Part shown: one piece after another, positions 1 through 11,596 of the stretch
Layout of the letters: every line of letters begins with the position of its first letter
How positions within the stretch are numbered: the first letter of the stretch is position 1
Assembly (NCBI GenBank): GCA_019925795.1
Contig: CM034307.1
Coordinates: 60,264,864 to 60,328,863 of the forward strand
DNA from: Dendrobium chrysotoxum
Taxonomy: Eukaryota; Streptophyta; Magnoliopsida; Asparagales; Orchidaceae
Direction: 5' to 3'
Length of the DNA: 64,000 bases
Translations under genes and position numbers: made by a program
The notes under the pieces: generated by a model
What the model was told of the DNA's origin: nothing
Databases searched by the model: none
Seen by the model: only the letters and a program-made list of their open reading frames with translations

Positions 1-1060
1 TTATATTATTGCATTTAACAGCTTTTAAATATTCAACAAAATGTTTAATTAATAAAAGAAAAGAATTTAAAAATTTAGATTGGCTTGTGTGATTTGTTAT
101 GCTGTTGTAGTTTACTGTTGGTTGCTTGTGATTTTCAGGGTCTGGGAAAGGGTATGAAGCTGTTGATTAGCAGTTCATGTTCAGATTTGAGTTGATAGGA
201 TTTTGCTATTTTGATTTTTGTACAATCATGACTAGTTTACTTTTCAATTCTGTTTTTGTAGCTTCTGCATGTAGCCATGTATTATAGTATATATATATAT
301 ATATATATGCATTTTGGTAAAATGAAATAATCATTGTGGATGAGATTATTTTTAGTATTTAGATATTTTAATAGCTCTGTTGCATATAATTTTATTTAAA
401 ATGAACATTAGAAGAGACTATAAACATTCCAAAATTAGATATTATGAATTATCTGTCACAACTCAATATGATGGGATCTATCCTTATCGGATTGAGGTGT
501 GACAATAACAATATTTTCATGAAACTTTACTGCAAACTTAATCATATGCTCTTTGAGATCATTATAGACGGAAAAAGTGCTAAGAAGAGAAAGATGAGCA
601 ACTTATTATTTTATATTTTAAATTTATATTTATGCGAAAGTTTTAAAATTTATTATGTAAAACAATATATATTTATTCAAATAAAATTTTTGACATATAT
701 ATATATCCAAGAAAATACATATGCCAGATATTCGATCAATTAGGCACTTGAGTTCGAATTTTACTCATAATTTCATGAGTTTCTAAAAAACATAATTCAC
801 ATAAAATAATATTCCAATAGCAGCCAATGTAAACAAAGCAAAGCATTTTCTACTCTCTCTCTCTCCATCCGGCCTCTTCGTGTGCGTCTGCGTCTTCTTC
901 CCACTCCTGTCTCTTTCTTCTTCGTTCGCGTTCCCTAAAATCACGACTACGTAGAACTAGGTCCTAAATAAATCAATAAACAATTAATCAACGTTCGAAT
1001 TCCTGTGCATTCCTCGCCGCCGCGTCAGAAAGCTTGATCTGCCCACGCCACCGCCGCCGG
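1..1060. other. AT-rich intergenic region with deSI promoter and 5' UTR
   Basis: Mostly AT-rich DNA with no supported gene apart from the possible exon at 139-170. A (TA)n microsatellite lies at about 287-308. From about 845 the composition changes to a CT-rich leader (a TC repeat at about 851-866, then C/T-rich sequence), typical of a plant 5' UTR, leading to the deSI start codon at 1061. The open stretch at 444-743 has no recognisable domain and is treated as chance. Confidence 0.5.
139..170 (+). other. possible 3'-terminal exon of a gene entering from the left edge
   Basis: A pyrimidine-rich tract ending in TTTTCAG is followed by a short open stretch reading SGKGYEAVD and a TAG stop at 168-170. 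The sequence after it is T-rich and resembles a 3' UTR. This could be the last few codons of a plus-strand gene that lies mostly outside the window. The stretch is far too short to identify a family, and an acceptor-like motif followed by nine open codons can arise by chance. Confidence 0.2.
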
Positions 1061-2449
1061 ATGTTCGCCCGGCGCCGTACTGTCCTGAAGCTGAGGACAG
1101 GAGCGGTGCCAGTTTACCTCAACGTATACGATCTCACCGCCATCAACAGCTACGCCTACTGGCTCGGCCTAGGAGTGTACCACTCCGGCGTCCAAGGTCA
1201 GATCGATTCACCCAAGCCTTTCCAATGGAATCAATTAGTGTTCGTGTGAGGTTACTCACTTTGTTTCTTGCTCAAGTGATTCCGATTAATTTTAGGGTTA
1301 GGGTTTTGCAGTGCACGGAGTAGAGTATGCGTACGGCGCGCACGATCACCCAACGACAGGGATCTTCGAAGCGGAGCCCCGATCATGCACCGGATTCGCT
1401 TTCCGGAAGTCGATCTTGATTGGGATGACGGATCTGGGGCCAAGCGAGGTGCGGGAGCTCATGGATGAGCTCGCTCATCGATATACGGGGAATACTTACA
1501 ACCTTATATCGAAGAACTGCAATCATTTCTGTTACGATGCCTGCCTTCGTCTCACCGGCAATGGGACTCCACGATGGGTCAATCGCCTTGCCAAACTCGG
1601 TACCGTTTTCCAATCCCTAATTTCGTTTTCGATTTTGATCCCTAAGCGGCTGTGTATGATCTTTGGTTTCAAGCCGAGCTGGGTTTGGCTTATGAAGTTT
1701 GATTCGCTTGTGCCAAAACTATTCTATTTTCGATAGAAAAAAAATTAAGACAAAATTTTGATCCAACGTTACAGAGTCGTGATCTGTCCCCAGCTTGAGA
1801 ATGACAGGAGGCCATTCTGTTAGATCTTCAGTTGAGTCACATTTAAGATGGCTCTCTTTGATCTTAATTCGAGCGACAAATTGACTTTAAAATCAGATTT
1901 GAGCTCGATTTATATAAAGAAATTGTTCTATTCAATGTCATCTTCAAGAGTTTCATCTGACCTATTTGGGGAAAATTGTCTGTTATTATTGTTATTTTTC
2001 CTTTTAAAACGAATTTTTAATTTAACATATGTATATGAGAGAGAAAGATAGAGAGAATTATTTTATCTGATTTTCTTTTATTCCCCAAAAACTAAGGAAG
2101 TTTTTCTTTTGAAGTCGAATTCACAGCTCACCGCTTGAGCTGATGATCAAATCCACTGATTTTTCTTCGGCAATGAATAGGATTTCTCTGCAAATGCGTT
2201 CTTCCGGTTCAAGTGGCGGCGGTGAGGAGCCGTTCGGACGATGTGAACAACGGCGGACTCGAAGTCGGGCGACGGAGGCTGAGGAGCGGCTCTATACGGT
2301 ATAGCGGCGACGGAAACGGCGGGGCTGCGCCGTCGCTGAAGGATGTGAGCCGGAGTAGCAGAAGAAGCCGGCGGCCGTCGTCTTCGTCCTCTGCTGATGG
2401 CCGCGGTGTTCCCTCCTCGACGGAATGGAAGTCGAAAGCTGAATTGTAA
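1061..2449 (+). CDS. deSI-like PPPDE-domain cysteine isopeptidase (3 exons)
   Basis: Exons 1061-1196, 1312-1599 and 2181-2449 join through GT-AG introns into a 230-aa protein. The PPPDE fold covers about residues 14-130. It starts with VPVYLNVYDL, has the catalytic histidine at H41 in GVYHSGV, and the nucleophile region KNCNHFCYDAC with the cysteine at C115. The spacing matches deSI-type deSUMOylating or deubiquitinating peptidases (His/Cys dyad). Exon 3 supplies the plant-type FLCKCVLP block and then a basic, serine-rich tail of about 75 residues (RSRSDD, SSRRSRRPSSSSS) that is probably disordered. Family members are usually about 210-240 aa, so the length fits. The ATG at 1061 is chosen because it is the first in-frame ATG before the domain; an upstream in-frame TTG has no support. 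The protein is expected to cleave ubiquitin or SUMO conjugates in the cytosol or nucleus; the substrate is unknown. Confidence 0.9.
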
Positions 2450-3824
2450 TGCACGATGGAGATCTTTCCGTTATTTTTTTCCGTTAATAAATCTTATTTC
2501 GAGTTTTTCTGTTGCGTTTGTGGTAAACAAAAATAAAAACTTACACAACCATTCAAAACATTAAAATTTATATATTTATCATTTAATTTTTTTATATTTA
2601 CATGCGTAACAATCAAAACAACAAAAGAAAATAAAAAATAAGACTTCCCGTTACCATCCGTCATTGCGTCGAAGGTCCAATCTCCCTTATCTGCTGTTGG
2701 TCGCTGTCAGTCACATTACCCTTCACATGTCGTCGATCGCCGTCGATCGTCCCCAATTGCAGGTTGTTGCAGACTTGCAGTTGTAGTGGCAGCTTGAGAG
2801 CATCTTTGATGGAGCTCATTTGATCTATTGATTCAAAGTTTTGACTATCAATTAAAATATTTTGAATTTGAATTTTATGTATGTGATGTGTATGAGTTTA
2901 ACTTAATTGACTTTGAGCTCGGAGGTACGTCAAGAGGAGGGGGAGTATTGTCTCACAGCTTGGAGGCTGATGGTTGGGCTCAAGGTGGGCTAGGGCTTGC
3001 TGGAGTAGAGGGAAGTGGAGTGGACTCGACGATGGCATGTAACGTGAGGGGCGACCTCTGAAACTTTTTAAGTAAAAAAAAATTAAATTCTTAAACATCG
3101 AGGTTCCTTTTGGTGTAATGATTGGAATTTCATTTAAGAAACTCAGCAGTTAAATATGCTCATCCCAGAGCAATTTTGGGATGGATGATTTGCTAATTAA
3201 GAGCTTGGGCTGTTATACGACCAACAAGAGATGATCAAGCTTGAGCAACAATTTGCCATAGATTTTATCTCTTTTTCTTCTCTTGTCATGAGAGTGTATG
3301 ATAAAATCTATTTACATCATTAATAGAATATTAGATAACACAAACAAAAAAATTTGTAGGTTAAATATAAAAATATTAATATTTTTTTTATATGTATAAA
3401 AATCCTTGTTAAAAAAAAGAGTATTGAAATATAGTTTATTAAAAATTAATTAGGTAATATTTCCAACCCAATTGACAACTATATTCATGCAAGCTGGTCC
3501 TTTTGCACTGACTTTTTGGAATCGCATAATTGGGAATTTTTTTTTCAATTTTATTGCTCGATATTTTTGATATGCCTGAAGGTGGTGGTCAGGGGACAAT
3601 ATGAGTGTCGTTCGGTGCTCTGGGCCGGCCCGCGATTCGTAGTGTGAAATGCACGTGCGCACTTGCCGTTTCGTAGTGTGAAAGGGGCTTGGGGGCCCTC
3701 TCTCAGCTCTCAATCTTTTTTGTTTTAAACTTTCGGGCAGTTTTTTCATCATTTTATTTTTAAAAAGATTGTCACAATTCTATTTGTTTTTTCATAATAA
3801 TCATATAATTATTTTTAGAGAAAT

Positions 3825-3890
<66 letters not shown>

Positions 3891-5711
3891 AATTATTTTT
3901 AAAAGCACCACAATACTTACAAATTATTTTGAATATTAAAAAAAGCTATCGTCGTTATCAATTGCCGGCCACCACTTTTGGCCACCATTTCTAGCCATCG
4001 CTAGCCATCACCTCCAAGCGCCACTAACCACCGCCATCAACAATCATCGGTCACCCTCTTCGGTTATCTTTGATGAACACTCTTCTGCCTTCGCCAGCCA
4101 CCACCTTCTTTAGGTGTCGGTTGCCATTATGGATCATCACCATTTGTCTTAGCTGGCATCCCCTATTGCATCCATCACCATATAAATTAAGTTTTTAAAT
4201 ATGCAATAAAAATATTTATATTTTTGACTTATCAAACCATTTTTATTTTAAAGTTAACTAAAGCAAAAATAATTAAGGAAATAAATAAAGTAATCCTAAA
4301 GTAATTTTGATTTAGAAACAAAACTAATAGACCTCTACTCTTTTATCTTTTCTGTTGGTTCACTCTCTCTCTTTTTCCCATTCCTAGCCGGCCTTTTTGG
4401 TTTATTATGGCATCTTAGCATCAATAGGAAGGCTTAAACAAATAAATGATTTTGCTTATCCATAACAAAATCTCATTTGTATTTTCTTCTTATCCTAATG
4501 ATAATTAATTAATTATGATTTATCTCATTTGTAAACTAAAAATTGGAGTTTCTAATTAACAATTTTTTTTATTTGGAGACCAAATAGTTGATGTTCTAGC
4601 GCCCTTTAGCTTTACTTGATTATTATTATGCGAGTTCAGAATTTTTCTTACCATTCTAATTTAGCTGAGCTATTCTTATATTGAGAATTTTTTTTTGTTT
4701 CTCCCAAAATTTTCATATTATTTTTTATCACCGGTCTCATTGATTTTTACTGCCGTGATTAACTTGTCATTGGTTTAAATTTGAAGATATTTAATATTTA
4801 AGTGATTGATTTTTCCTTTTGTAGTCATAACCAATTTTTTTTATTTATGTAGGCGGTTCAATAAAATCATAAATACGATGCCTATCGCCTTAAACAAAAT
4901 CGTTACCTAATACCTTGGCCTCCACTTTTATTAGGAGAACGGAAGCAAATCACAATCAATCTCTTGATAACATCTCCAACATATCAGCTGGGCTCACACT
5001 TTCATCATAGAAGTCATCTTACATAATTCATATCTACTATTATATACAACTTTTTGCTAATGCAACATACACAAATACTAAAGGGACCAAATCCATTTTA
5101 GAGATTGTTGTCTACATATAGTCATATAATCCTTCCCACAAGTTTGCAATAATTAGATATTATATATTGCATTTTCTCTAATCTTTGCAATCATATAAAT
5201 AAATAATTGAAAGGCATTTTTTGGAACCCTTCGATGCTATTTTCACTATGCACATAGATCAATGGATGTCAGAGCTCTCGCCCACTCTCTCTCCTTTCCT
5301 TTGCCCTATTAGCCAAGTTAGACTAACCAATATGGTCAAAGTATTGCCTACATGTACAAGTGGATCAAATAATAAAGAAATAAAGTAAATATTAAAAATA
5401 CAAATATTTTGACTATGTAAGTGGCTATTTATTTAACTGAAGATTGCTTCTAAGGTAAATAACATAACTCATCAAAACTTGTCCAATAGGGCTTTTTTGC
5501 ATAAAATTGAATCACATATTAGATTACAAATTGTTTAAATTAGATGAAAATAATAAGAGTGAAATTCATACATTATATTCAGTTTTAGTTATTTATAAAA
5601 TTGTCATCTATATTATTTTTTGAGCAGCTAAATTAATGGATTTGAAATTGCCAGAGTTAAATTATTGGGAATTTAACAAAAGCAAAAAAAAAAAAAGAGT
5701 TGGACTTTTAC
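2450..5711. other. gene-free AT-rich region with simple repeats
   Basis: No supported gene. The region holds a long (AT)n tract at 3827-3888, a C-rich stretch with repeated CCACC/CATC words at about 3960-4170, and T-rich or A-rich sequence. A segment near 2880-2925 resembles the 3' half of the SINE described at 21585 and 22800. The short open frames at 2828-3061 and 3450-3752 lack domains, and no splice-linked coding sequence is visible. Confidence 0.5.
3827..3888. repeat. (AT)n microsatellite, about 62 bp
   Basis: An uninterrupted alternating AT tract of about 31 units. It is probably length-variable between individuals. Confidence 0.95.
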
Positions 5712-7619
5712 TGTTGCATCCTGGAATATTCATGGCAGTAGAGAAGCATGAAGTTTAACGTCTTAGCGTTGTACAAAGATCCAGTACACAATCAGATGAA
5801 AGAAAGAGTGTTGCGTTCATAAGAGATACCAGAGTTTTTACGTGGAAACCCCTGAGAAAGGGGGGGAAAACCATGAGGCTTGGCCCAGTTTGAAAGAATC
5901 TACTATTGTTTGCAGTTGATTACAAATGAGGCCCTTCTTTGGTGGGGAAGGCCTTGGTTTGATGTAGCGAATATACATCATATAGAGTACATTACATGGT
6001 GGAAATTGGAAGAATCAAAATTGATATGTTCGTTTGGTCAGCAGAATTATAGTCAGCTGGCGACGGAGGTCGGAAAGACCGTATTCTAGTGACAGTGGTC
6101 GGAAGGACCATAGTCAACGGGCGACGGAGGTCTGAAGGACCGTAGTCGGGTGACTGTGGTCAACGGGAGTGTAGTCTGCGGGTGATGGAGGTTGGAAGGA
6201 CTATTATCTAGCAATGGAGGTCAGAAGACCGTGGTCGATGGGCATTGGAGGTCAGAAAGATCGTAGTATGGTGATAGACGGGAGGACTGTTGTCTGGTGA
6301 TATAGGTCGGAAGGACCATATCTGACGATACAGGTCAGAAGGATCGTAGTTTATGGGCGACGAAGGTCGGAAAGATCGTAGTCTAGCGATAGAGGTCAGA
6401 AGGATCATAGTTGACGGGCGATGGAGGTTGGAAGGACCGTTATCTAACGACGGAGTTTAGAAGGATCGTAGTTGACAGGCGTTAAAGGTCGGAAAGATTG
6501 TAGTCTGACGATAAAGGTCGGAAGGACCTTAAACGGCGGGCGACAGAGGTCAGAAGGACTGTTATCTAATGATGGAGGTTGGAAAGACCATAGTCGACTG
6601 GCAACGGAGGTCGGAAAGACCGTAGTCGGAGGGCGACAGAGGTCGTAAAGACCGTTGTCTGAAGGACTGTAGTCGGTGGTTCAGTAGAAATCCAGCATCA
6701 ATCGGTGGTCCGATAGAAGTTCGAACGTTAGTTGGTGGCCGGGCAGAAGTTCGATGTCAGACGGTGGCCGGGCAGAAGTCCGATGTCAGGCGGTGGTCCG
6801 GCGAAAGTTCTGGCGTCAGTTGGTGGTCTGGTAGATGTCCAGCATCGATAAGGTGGTCCGACAGAAGTCTGTCGTCAGGTGGTGGTCCAATAGAAGTCCG
6901 ACATCAGGCGGTGGTTCGGCAAAAGTCTGACATCAGGTGGTGGTCGGGCAGAAGTCTTGGGGTCAGTTGGTGGTCCAACAGAAGTCTGGCGTTAAGCGAT
7001 GGTCCAGTAGAAGTCCGATGTCAGGCGGTGGTCCGGAGTAACTCCGAGCGGTGGTCGAGGAGGAGTGAGGAGGCAAGAGTGATTTCTGATATCTCTCTTA
7101 CTTCTCTTCTTTCTTTGGCTTGGGGGTCCTCTTTCATGAGAAAAGGTGGCTCTATTTATAGATTTTCTAGAGGGGCATACCCCATAAATAGGAGGAATAT
7201 TAAGGGTATTTTGGGAGTGGTTTGGATGGACAGCCGATGTTGAATCCCTTGATCATGGACTATTTATTAGACATTTGAATGTCTTAATGATGTCAAAATT
7301 TAGTGATCTTATGCTTGTTGGATTCGTCTCGTCTAGCTGCTCGATTTGACTATAAGCATGTCATGTTTGGAAACAGTTTGATGATCCAAATTGCAGTTTG
7401 AACCCTTCAATAGTACTTCGGGTCCTTGATTTGGACCCATGTGGGCTCGGATTGAGTCAAATTTGGCGTCGTTGGGTTTGTATTTTCGAGATGTTCAGTT
7501 CGACTATAAGTTTGTTGAAATCGGAGTTCGGATGACCCCAATTTTAATTTTTGAAGTTTCTAACTTGATTTTGCCTCGAGATTTGTGCCCGATCAAGATA
7601 ATTTTTTGATGATATATCA
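5712..7619 (-). mobile_element. solo LTR of the Tat-type gypsy family (long variant)
   Basis: The interval starts TGTTG and ends TATCA, like the LTRs of the complete element at 47280-58546. It shares their landmarks: a TTTTTACGTGGAAA block, a GGCTTGGCCCAGTTT-like block, a GC-rich tandem array (about 6050-7060), a TCTATTTATAG block that reads as a TATA box on the minus strand (about 7151-7163), and an end with CCTCGAG and GATCAAGATAATTTT. At about 1.9 kb it is longer than the other copies, largely through its tandem array. No internal retrotransposon sequence adjoins it, hence a solo LTR. The flanks do not show a clean 5-bp target duplication, so deletion or inter-element recombination is possible. 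Confidence 0.7.
6050..7060. repeat. GC-rich minisatellite inside the LTR
   Basis: Two adjoining arrays: about 6050-6680 repeats variants of GACGGAGGTCGGAAGGACCG, and about 6680-7060 repeats variants of GGTGGTCCGGCAGAAGTCCG. Units are imperfect. The array leaves long open frames in more than one phase (for example 6764-7243), which is a by-product of a unit lacking stop codons. Homologous arrays occur in the LTRs at 47280 and 57262. Confidence 0.75.
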
Positions 7620-7761
7620 ATTATGAATTTAAATATTTGGGAGAGAATGTAAGAAATGGAGGTCCGAGGATGTTAATTTTATAAATAACAAAGATTAAAG
7701 TGTAATTAATGTACATAATTGCCCCAACAACAACAACAACAACAACAATAATAATAATAAT
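7620..7761. repeat. spacer with (AAC)n/(AAT)n microsatellite
   Basis: A short AT-rich spacer between two LTR-derived segments. A compound CAA/TAA trinucleotide repeat lies at about 7727-7760, directly before the next LTR start. Confidence 0.7.
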
Positions 7762-8165
7762 TGTTGCGTCTTGAAAAATTCGCGATGGTAGAGAGATATG
7801 GAGTTTAGCGTTATAACTTTGTACGTAAATCAAACACATAAATAGATAAAGAGTAGGAGTGCAAGAGTCATAAGAAACATTAAGATTTTTACGTGGAAAA
7901 CTCTAAAAAGGGGAAAAACCATAGGGCTAGGCCCAGTTAAAATAATTTCACTAGTGTTTGTAGTCAATTACAAATGGTGCCCTTTCGTGGGGGGAAGGCA
8001 TTGACTTAATGTATCATATAGAGCACATTACATAATATGGTTGGAAGAATCCAATGATAAGTGAGTCATTCTCAAGAGAATATTGTCGTGTTCATTTTGG
8101 TGGTAGGGCTATATTTGGATAATGGAGATTAAAGGGACTGTAGTCGGCGGACGACGGTGGTCGAA
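7762..8165 (-). mobile_element. truncated LTR of the same gypsy family
   Basis: It begins TGTTGCGTC and carries the same sequence landmarks as the other LTRs (CGCGATGG, TTTTTACGTGGAAAA, GGGCTAGGCCCAGTT, CATTACATAATATGG). It breaks off in the first units of the GC-rich array at about 8165, where AT-rich sequence takes over. The TATA-containing half is missing. Confidence 0.7.
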
Positions 8166-8179
8166 GAATATTTAACCTG

Positions 8180-8625
8180 ATCTCTAGTACGATATAAGCA
8201 TCATCCAGTACTATTAGTTCAATCGAATTGGATTATCATCCCGTACGATCGATTTAATTATCGTCCCATGTAGAGATCGAGTCGTACTGTACGATTGGTC
8301 CAATCATATAGTATGATCTAACTGGATCAATTAATCCAAATTCAATCCCTTAATTACAGGATTAGTTTAGGCAAGACTTAATTATATTGTACAGTACGAT
8401 TGGTATCGTACGGTACAATTAGTATAAATTTTGAATTTTAAAATATTACCTAAAATATGATTGGCAGCTGAGATCTTGATTTCTACTAATCATCCTGTAC
8501 GATATGGATCGTACAGTACGATTAGTACAAAAATAGTAATTTTTTTAATTAGCTGTTATAATAATTTTTCAAATAGTTAATCACTCAATGCGATATGCAT
8601 CGTACCGTAAGATTAGTTCAAAAAA
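8180..8625. repeat. degenerate repeat rich in CGTAC palindromes
   Basis: The hybrid motif TCGTACNGTACGATT(A/G)GTA recurs near 8282, 8389, 8502 and 8600, with several partial copies between. The core, TCGTAC joined to GTACGA, is self-complementary. Intervals of roughly 95-120 bp suggest a decayed tandem repeat or a fold-back element. No coding potential was seen. Confidence 0.55.
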
Positions 8626-10508
8626 TAAATTACACATCTACTTTTCTCACTCCCCTATGTGTGTGTGTGTGTGCACGATCACTAAATTTAGCATTCATCA
8701 AGTGAGCATCCACCAAATACAAGACTTTGACTCAAGAAAAGTAGAATTAAATAAAAGTAAAAATATAGACTCTTAAATAACCTTAAACCTATTATACACA
8801 GTCTTAAGTTGATCACTTTTGCGGTGTACAACGAACCTAAAATGTTAGTGCATAAGAAAAAAATATCCAATAATAATAATAACAGGAGATGGCATAGAGA
8901 TAACCCAATAATATTTGTTATCATCAAAATCACAAGACTGGGGTCCATATTTGCAACAATCTCATCTTTTTTTATGATGCAAATATTATTGGTTATAATT
9001 TCAAATTGAATTTACTATGTCCAAAACTCCCTCTTACTAGTTTGAGTTTTGCTATACATGCAAATATCTTCTTCAATCATCGCCGTGGAGATATATTAGA
9101 CTACTTGAATCACATATAGAGCTATGGTGCAACAATTAAAATAGTGATGCAATTTGAGGCTAATGATATCGTTGTGTTGAATATAAGAGAAATTGATGCA
9201 TCATCTATCTTTATTGAATTTTGTACTAATCATCTATATAAAATTTTTTTAAACAATATTTATTTTTAAATAATTTTGATTACTACTTCAATTTTCAGCT
9301 TGGTGCTCTTAACTCACAATTACGAATTGAAAATACACCTGTTGTTGCTTGATTAAAATAGTTTGAATTCATATAATCTTTACGGTCACATTTTATAGAG
9401 TCTCAAACCATTAACCATAAATTTGAACATTTTATAATGATATAAATGTAATTTGATTTGGGAACTTAGATGAGGAAATTTAAGTGCGATGTGTTATAAC
9501 TTATAATATTGTGATTGTACAGTTGCGGTAAAATTTTTATCTGTTGTGCTATAGCTATTTTGATTGTGCTCAACTTGCTACTACAAGAATAATATAATCT
9601 TTTTCATTTAATGTAACGCTTCTCATGGTGATTTTTATACACTACTGTATCTATCATATAATTTATTATTTCATAAATGTTGTGATTACATTCTACTGTA
9701 TGATACTATAATCTTTAATAAGGTCAAACCATATTTGATCATTGTATGAACTTTATTCGAATCAAATAAAGACAGTACGACATTTATTTGAATCAGAACA
9801 CTCGATTTCAAATATGATTCGATTATTGCTCAAGCATAGAATAAAATTTTCTCGCATATGATCTAAACCCAAAGCTTATTCAAATCTTATTAAAATTATA
9901 TTCAAATTAATTTTAGTCATTATAAGCTTAGAACAATCCTTAATCTATATTAGGGTTATTTTGATCTAAAAAAAATAAGGCATATTAATAAAATAAATAA
10001 ATAGCAGATATATTTTTTCTAAATATTCGATATTATAAAACATAAAAAGTCAAAATTTTCATGCTTGAAAATTTTTCTAAACCCTAAACGATAAGGAAAA
10101 ACAGCCATTAAAGTTTATAAGATAATTAGCAGAAAAAAAAATACCAGAAAACTAAAGGTACGCGACAATAACAGAGTCGGTCACGGGCGTACGTATTACT
10201 CTAATTATTATTTTTTTACGTACTATAAAAAATAAATAAATAGTCAGCCTTTTCGGCTCTCGATATATTTTAAAAAATTAAAATTTTCCACTTATTAAGG
10301 CATTAAATTTTCTAAGGGAGCAGAGGAACAGTGTTCTCTGTTCTGAAGTCATCACGCTCTGAAACTTTCAAAAGTGATTTGTGACAGAATTCGACCAGTC
10401 TTAACAATTCAACAATTTTTAAAATACTTTTATAATTCAAAAAAATCAAATAATTCTTTAAAAAGTTTTTAAAAAATATTAAAAAATATATTGGAATAAA
10501 GGTGCAAC
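8626..10508. other. gene-free AT-rich region
   Basis: No supported coding sequence. It contains a short (GT)n tract at about 8659-8675. The two overlapping open frames at 8688-9009 on opposite strands have no recognisable domain. Confidence 0.5.
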
Positions 10509-10511
10509 TTA

Positions 10512-10826
10512 TGGTTCATTTGGGAAGCTTTTTTACTAATTTTTAAAATATCTTTTTAATATAAAATTTTTTGAACTAAAACTTTTGTATTAAAAAATTG
10601 CTTTTGAGAGTATTAAAAAAACTATATCAAATGAAGACTTAGGCTTCATTTTGCAAGGCATTTTTGCTTGATTATTTTTTAGAACAGAGTTATACTTTTT
10701 TTACTACTATTTAATAAAATTATATGCTATGAAGTTTCTTTTTATAATAGCTTTTAAAAAAGCAACATTCCCTAAAATAGCTATACAATCACCTTTATAA
10801 AAAGCTACAACTGTCATAAACGGTCC
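10512..10826. mobile_element. two adjacent Tourist-like MITEs
   Basis: The first copy, 10512-10638, begins TGGTTCATTTGGGAAGC and ends CAAATGAAGAC; it is flanked by TTA at 10509-10511 and 10639-10641. The second, 10642-10826, begins GGCTTCATTTT and is followed by TTA at 10827-10829. They share the TTA between them, so one appears to have inserted at the other's target duplication. Ends, AT-rich fold-back interior and 3-bp TTA duplications match the PIF/Harbinger (Tourist) type. Confidence 0.6.
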
Positions 10827-11111
10827 TTAATCGAGCTGACTTCACTGACTTAAACTCAGCTTGACAAATTGCTTATGTGTCGGGCTCAATGAGCTAACAA
10901 ATTAGATTTGAGCTGATCTAAACTCATTAGTTTGTGAGCTGACTCTTTTAAAAATAATTGATATGTAATAAGCTTAAAATATATACAAATTTGGTGTGAT
11001 TATCATAAAATTATTAAAAATATTAAAAAATGACATTTATTTTATTTTTAAAATATTTTTTATTGTTTCTCATTGAATTTCTTATTATTTTTACTATGTT
11101 ATTATAATAAT

Positions 11112-11520
11112 TTGATATATCTATAAAAAATGATTTGGTCGGCATAAATCTTGATGTAAAATTTGAATTCGAAACTTCCAGAATTAAATTCAAGATTATA
11201 TGAACTCAAATTTTTTGGAACTTATAGTCAAATTGAACATCTCAATAAGACAAATTCAATCATACCAAAATGACCTAATCCTAACATAAATGAGCCCATC
11301 AAAAACTTAGAAGCATAATTAGAAACTTCAACCATTAATTAGATGATGAAATAATATCTAAATTTGACATACTTATAATTGAATCGAGTGTCTCGACGAG
11401 ACGTATCCAACGAGTTTAAGATCACTCGATTCTAACATCATTAAGTCAAATGTTGAATAAACACATTATGATCAAGAGAATCGATATGAGCACGTAGGAT
11501 GGAGTATTTTGGATTCTGAT
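11112..11520 (+). mobile_element. decayed gypsy LTR fragment, opposite orientation
   Basis: The fragment starts near TTTGATATATCTATAAAAAATGA and contains blocks matching the reverse complement of the LTR terminal 400 bp, such as CGGCATAAATCTTG, AACTCAAAT and CATCATTAAGTCAAATGTT. Divergence is high, so this is an old insertion. No second LTR or internal domain was found. Confidence 0.5.
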
Positions 11521-11596
11521 TTAAATTATCAAAATATTTTTATTATTTTATTATTTTTATTTTTATTTATTTTTTTAATTTAAATTACCAAAATAT

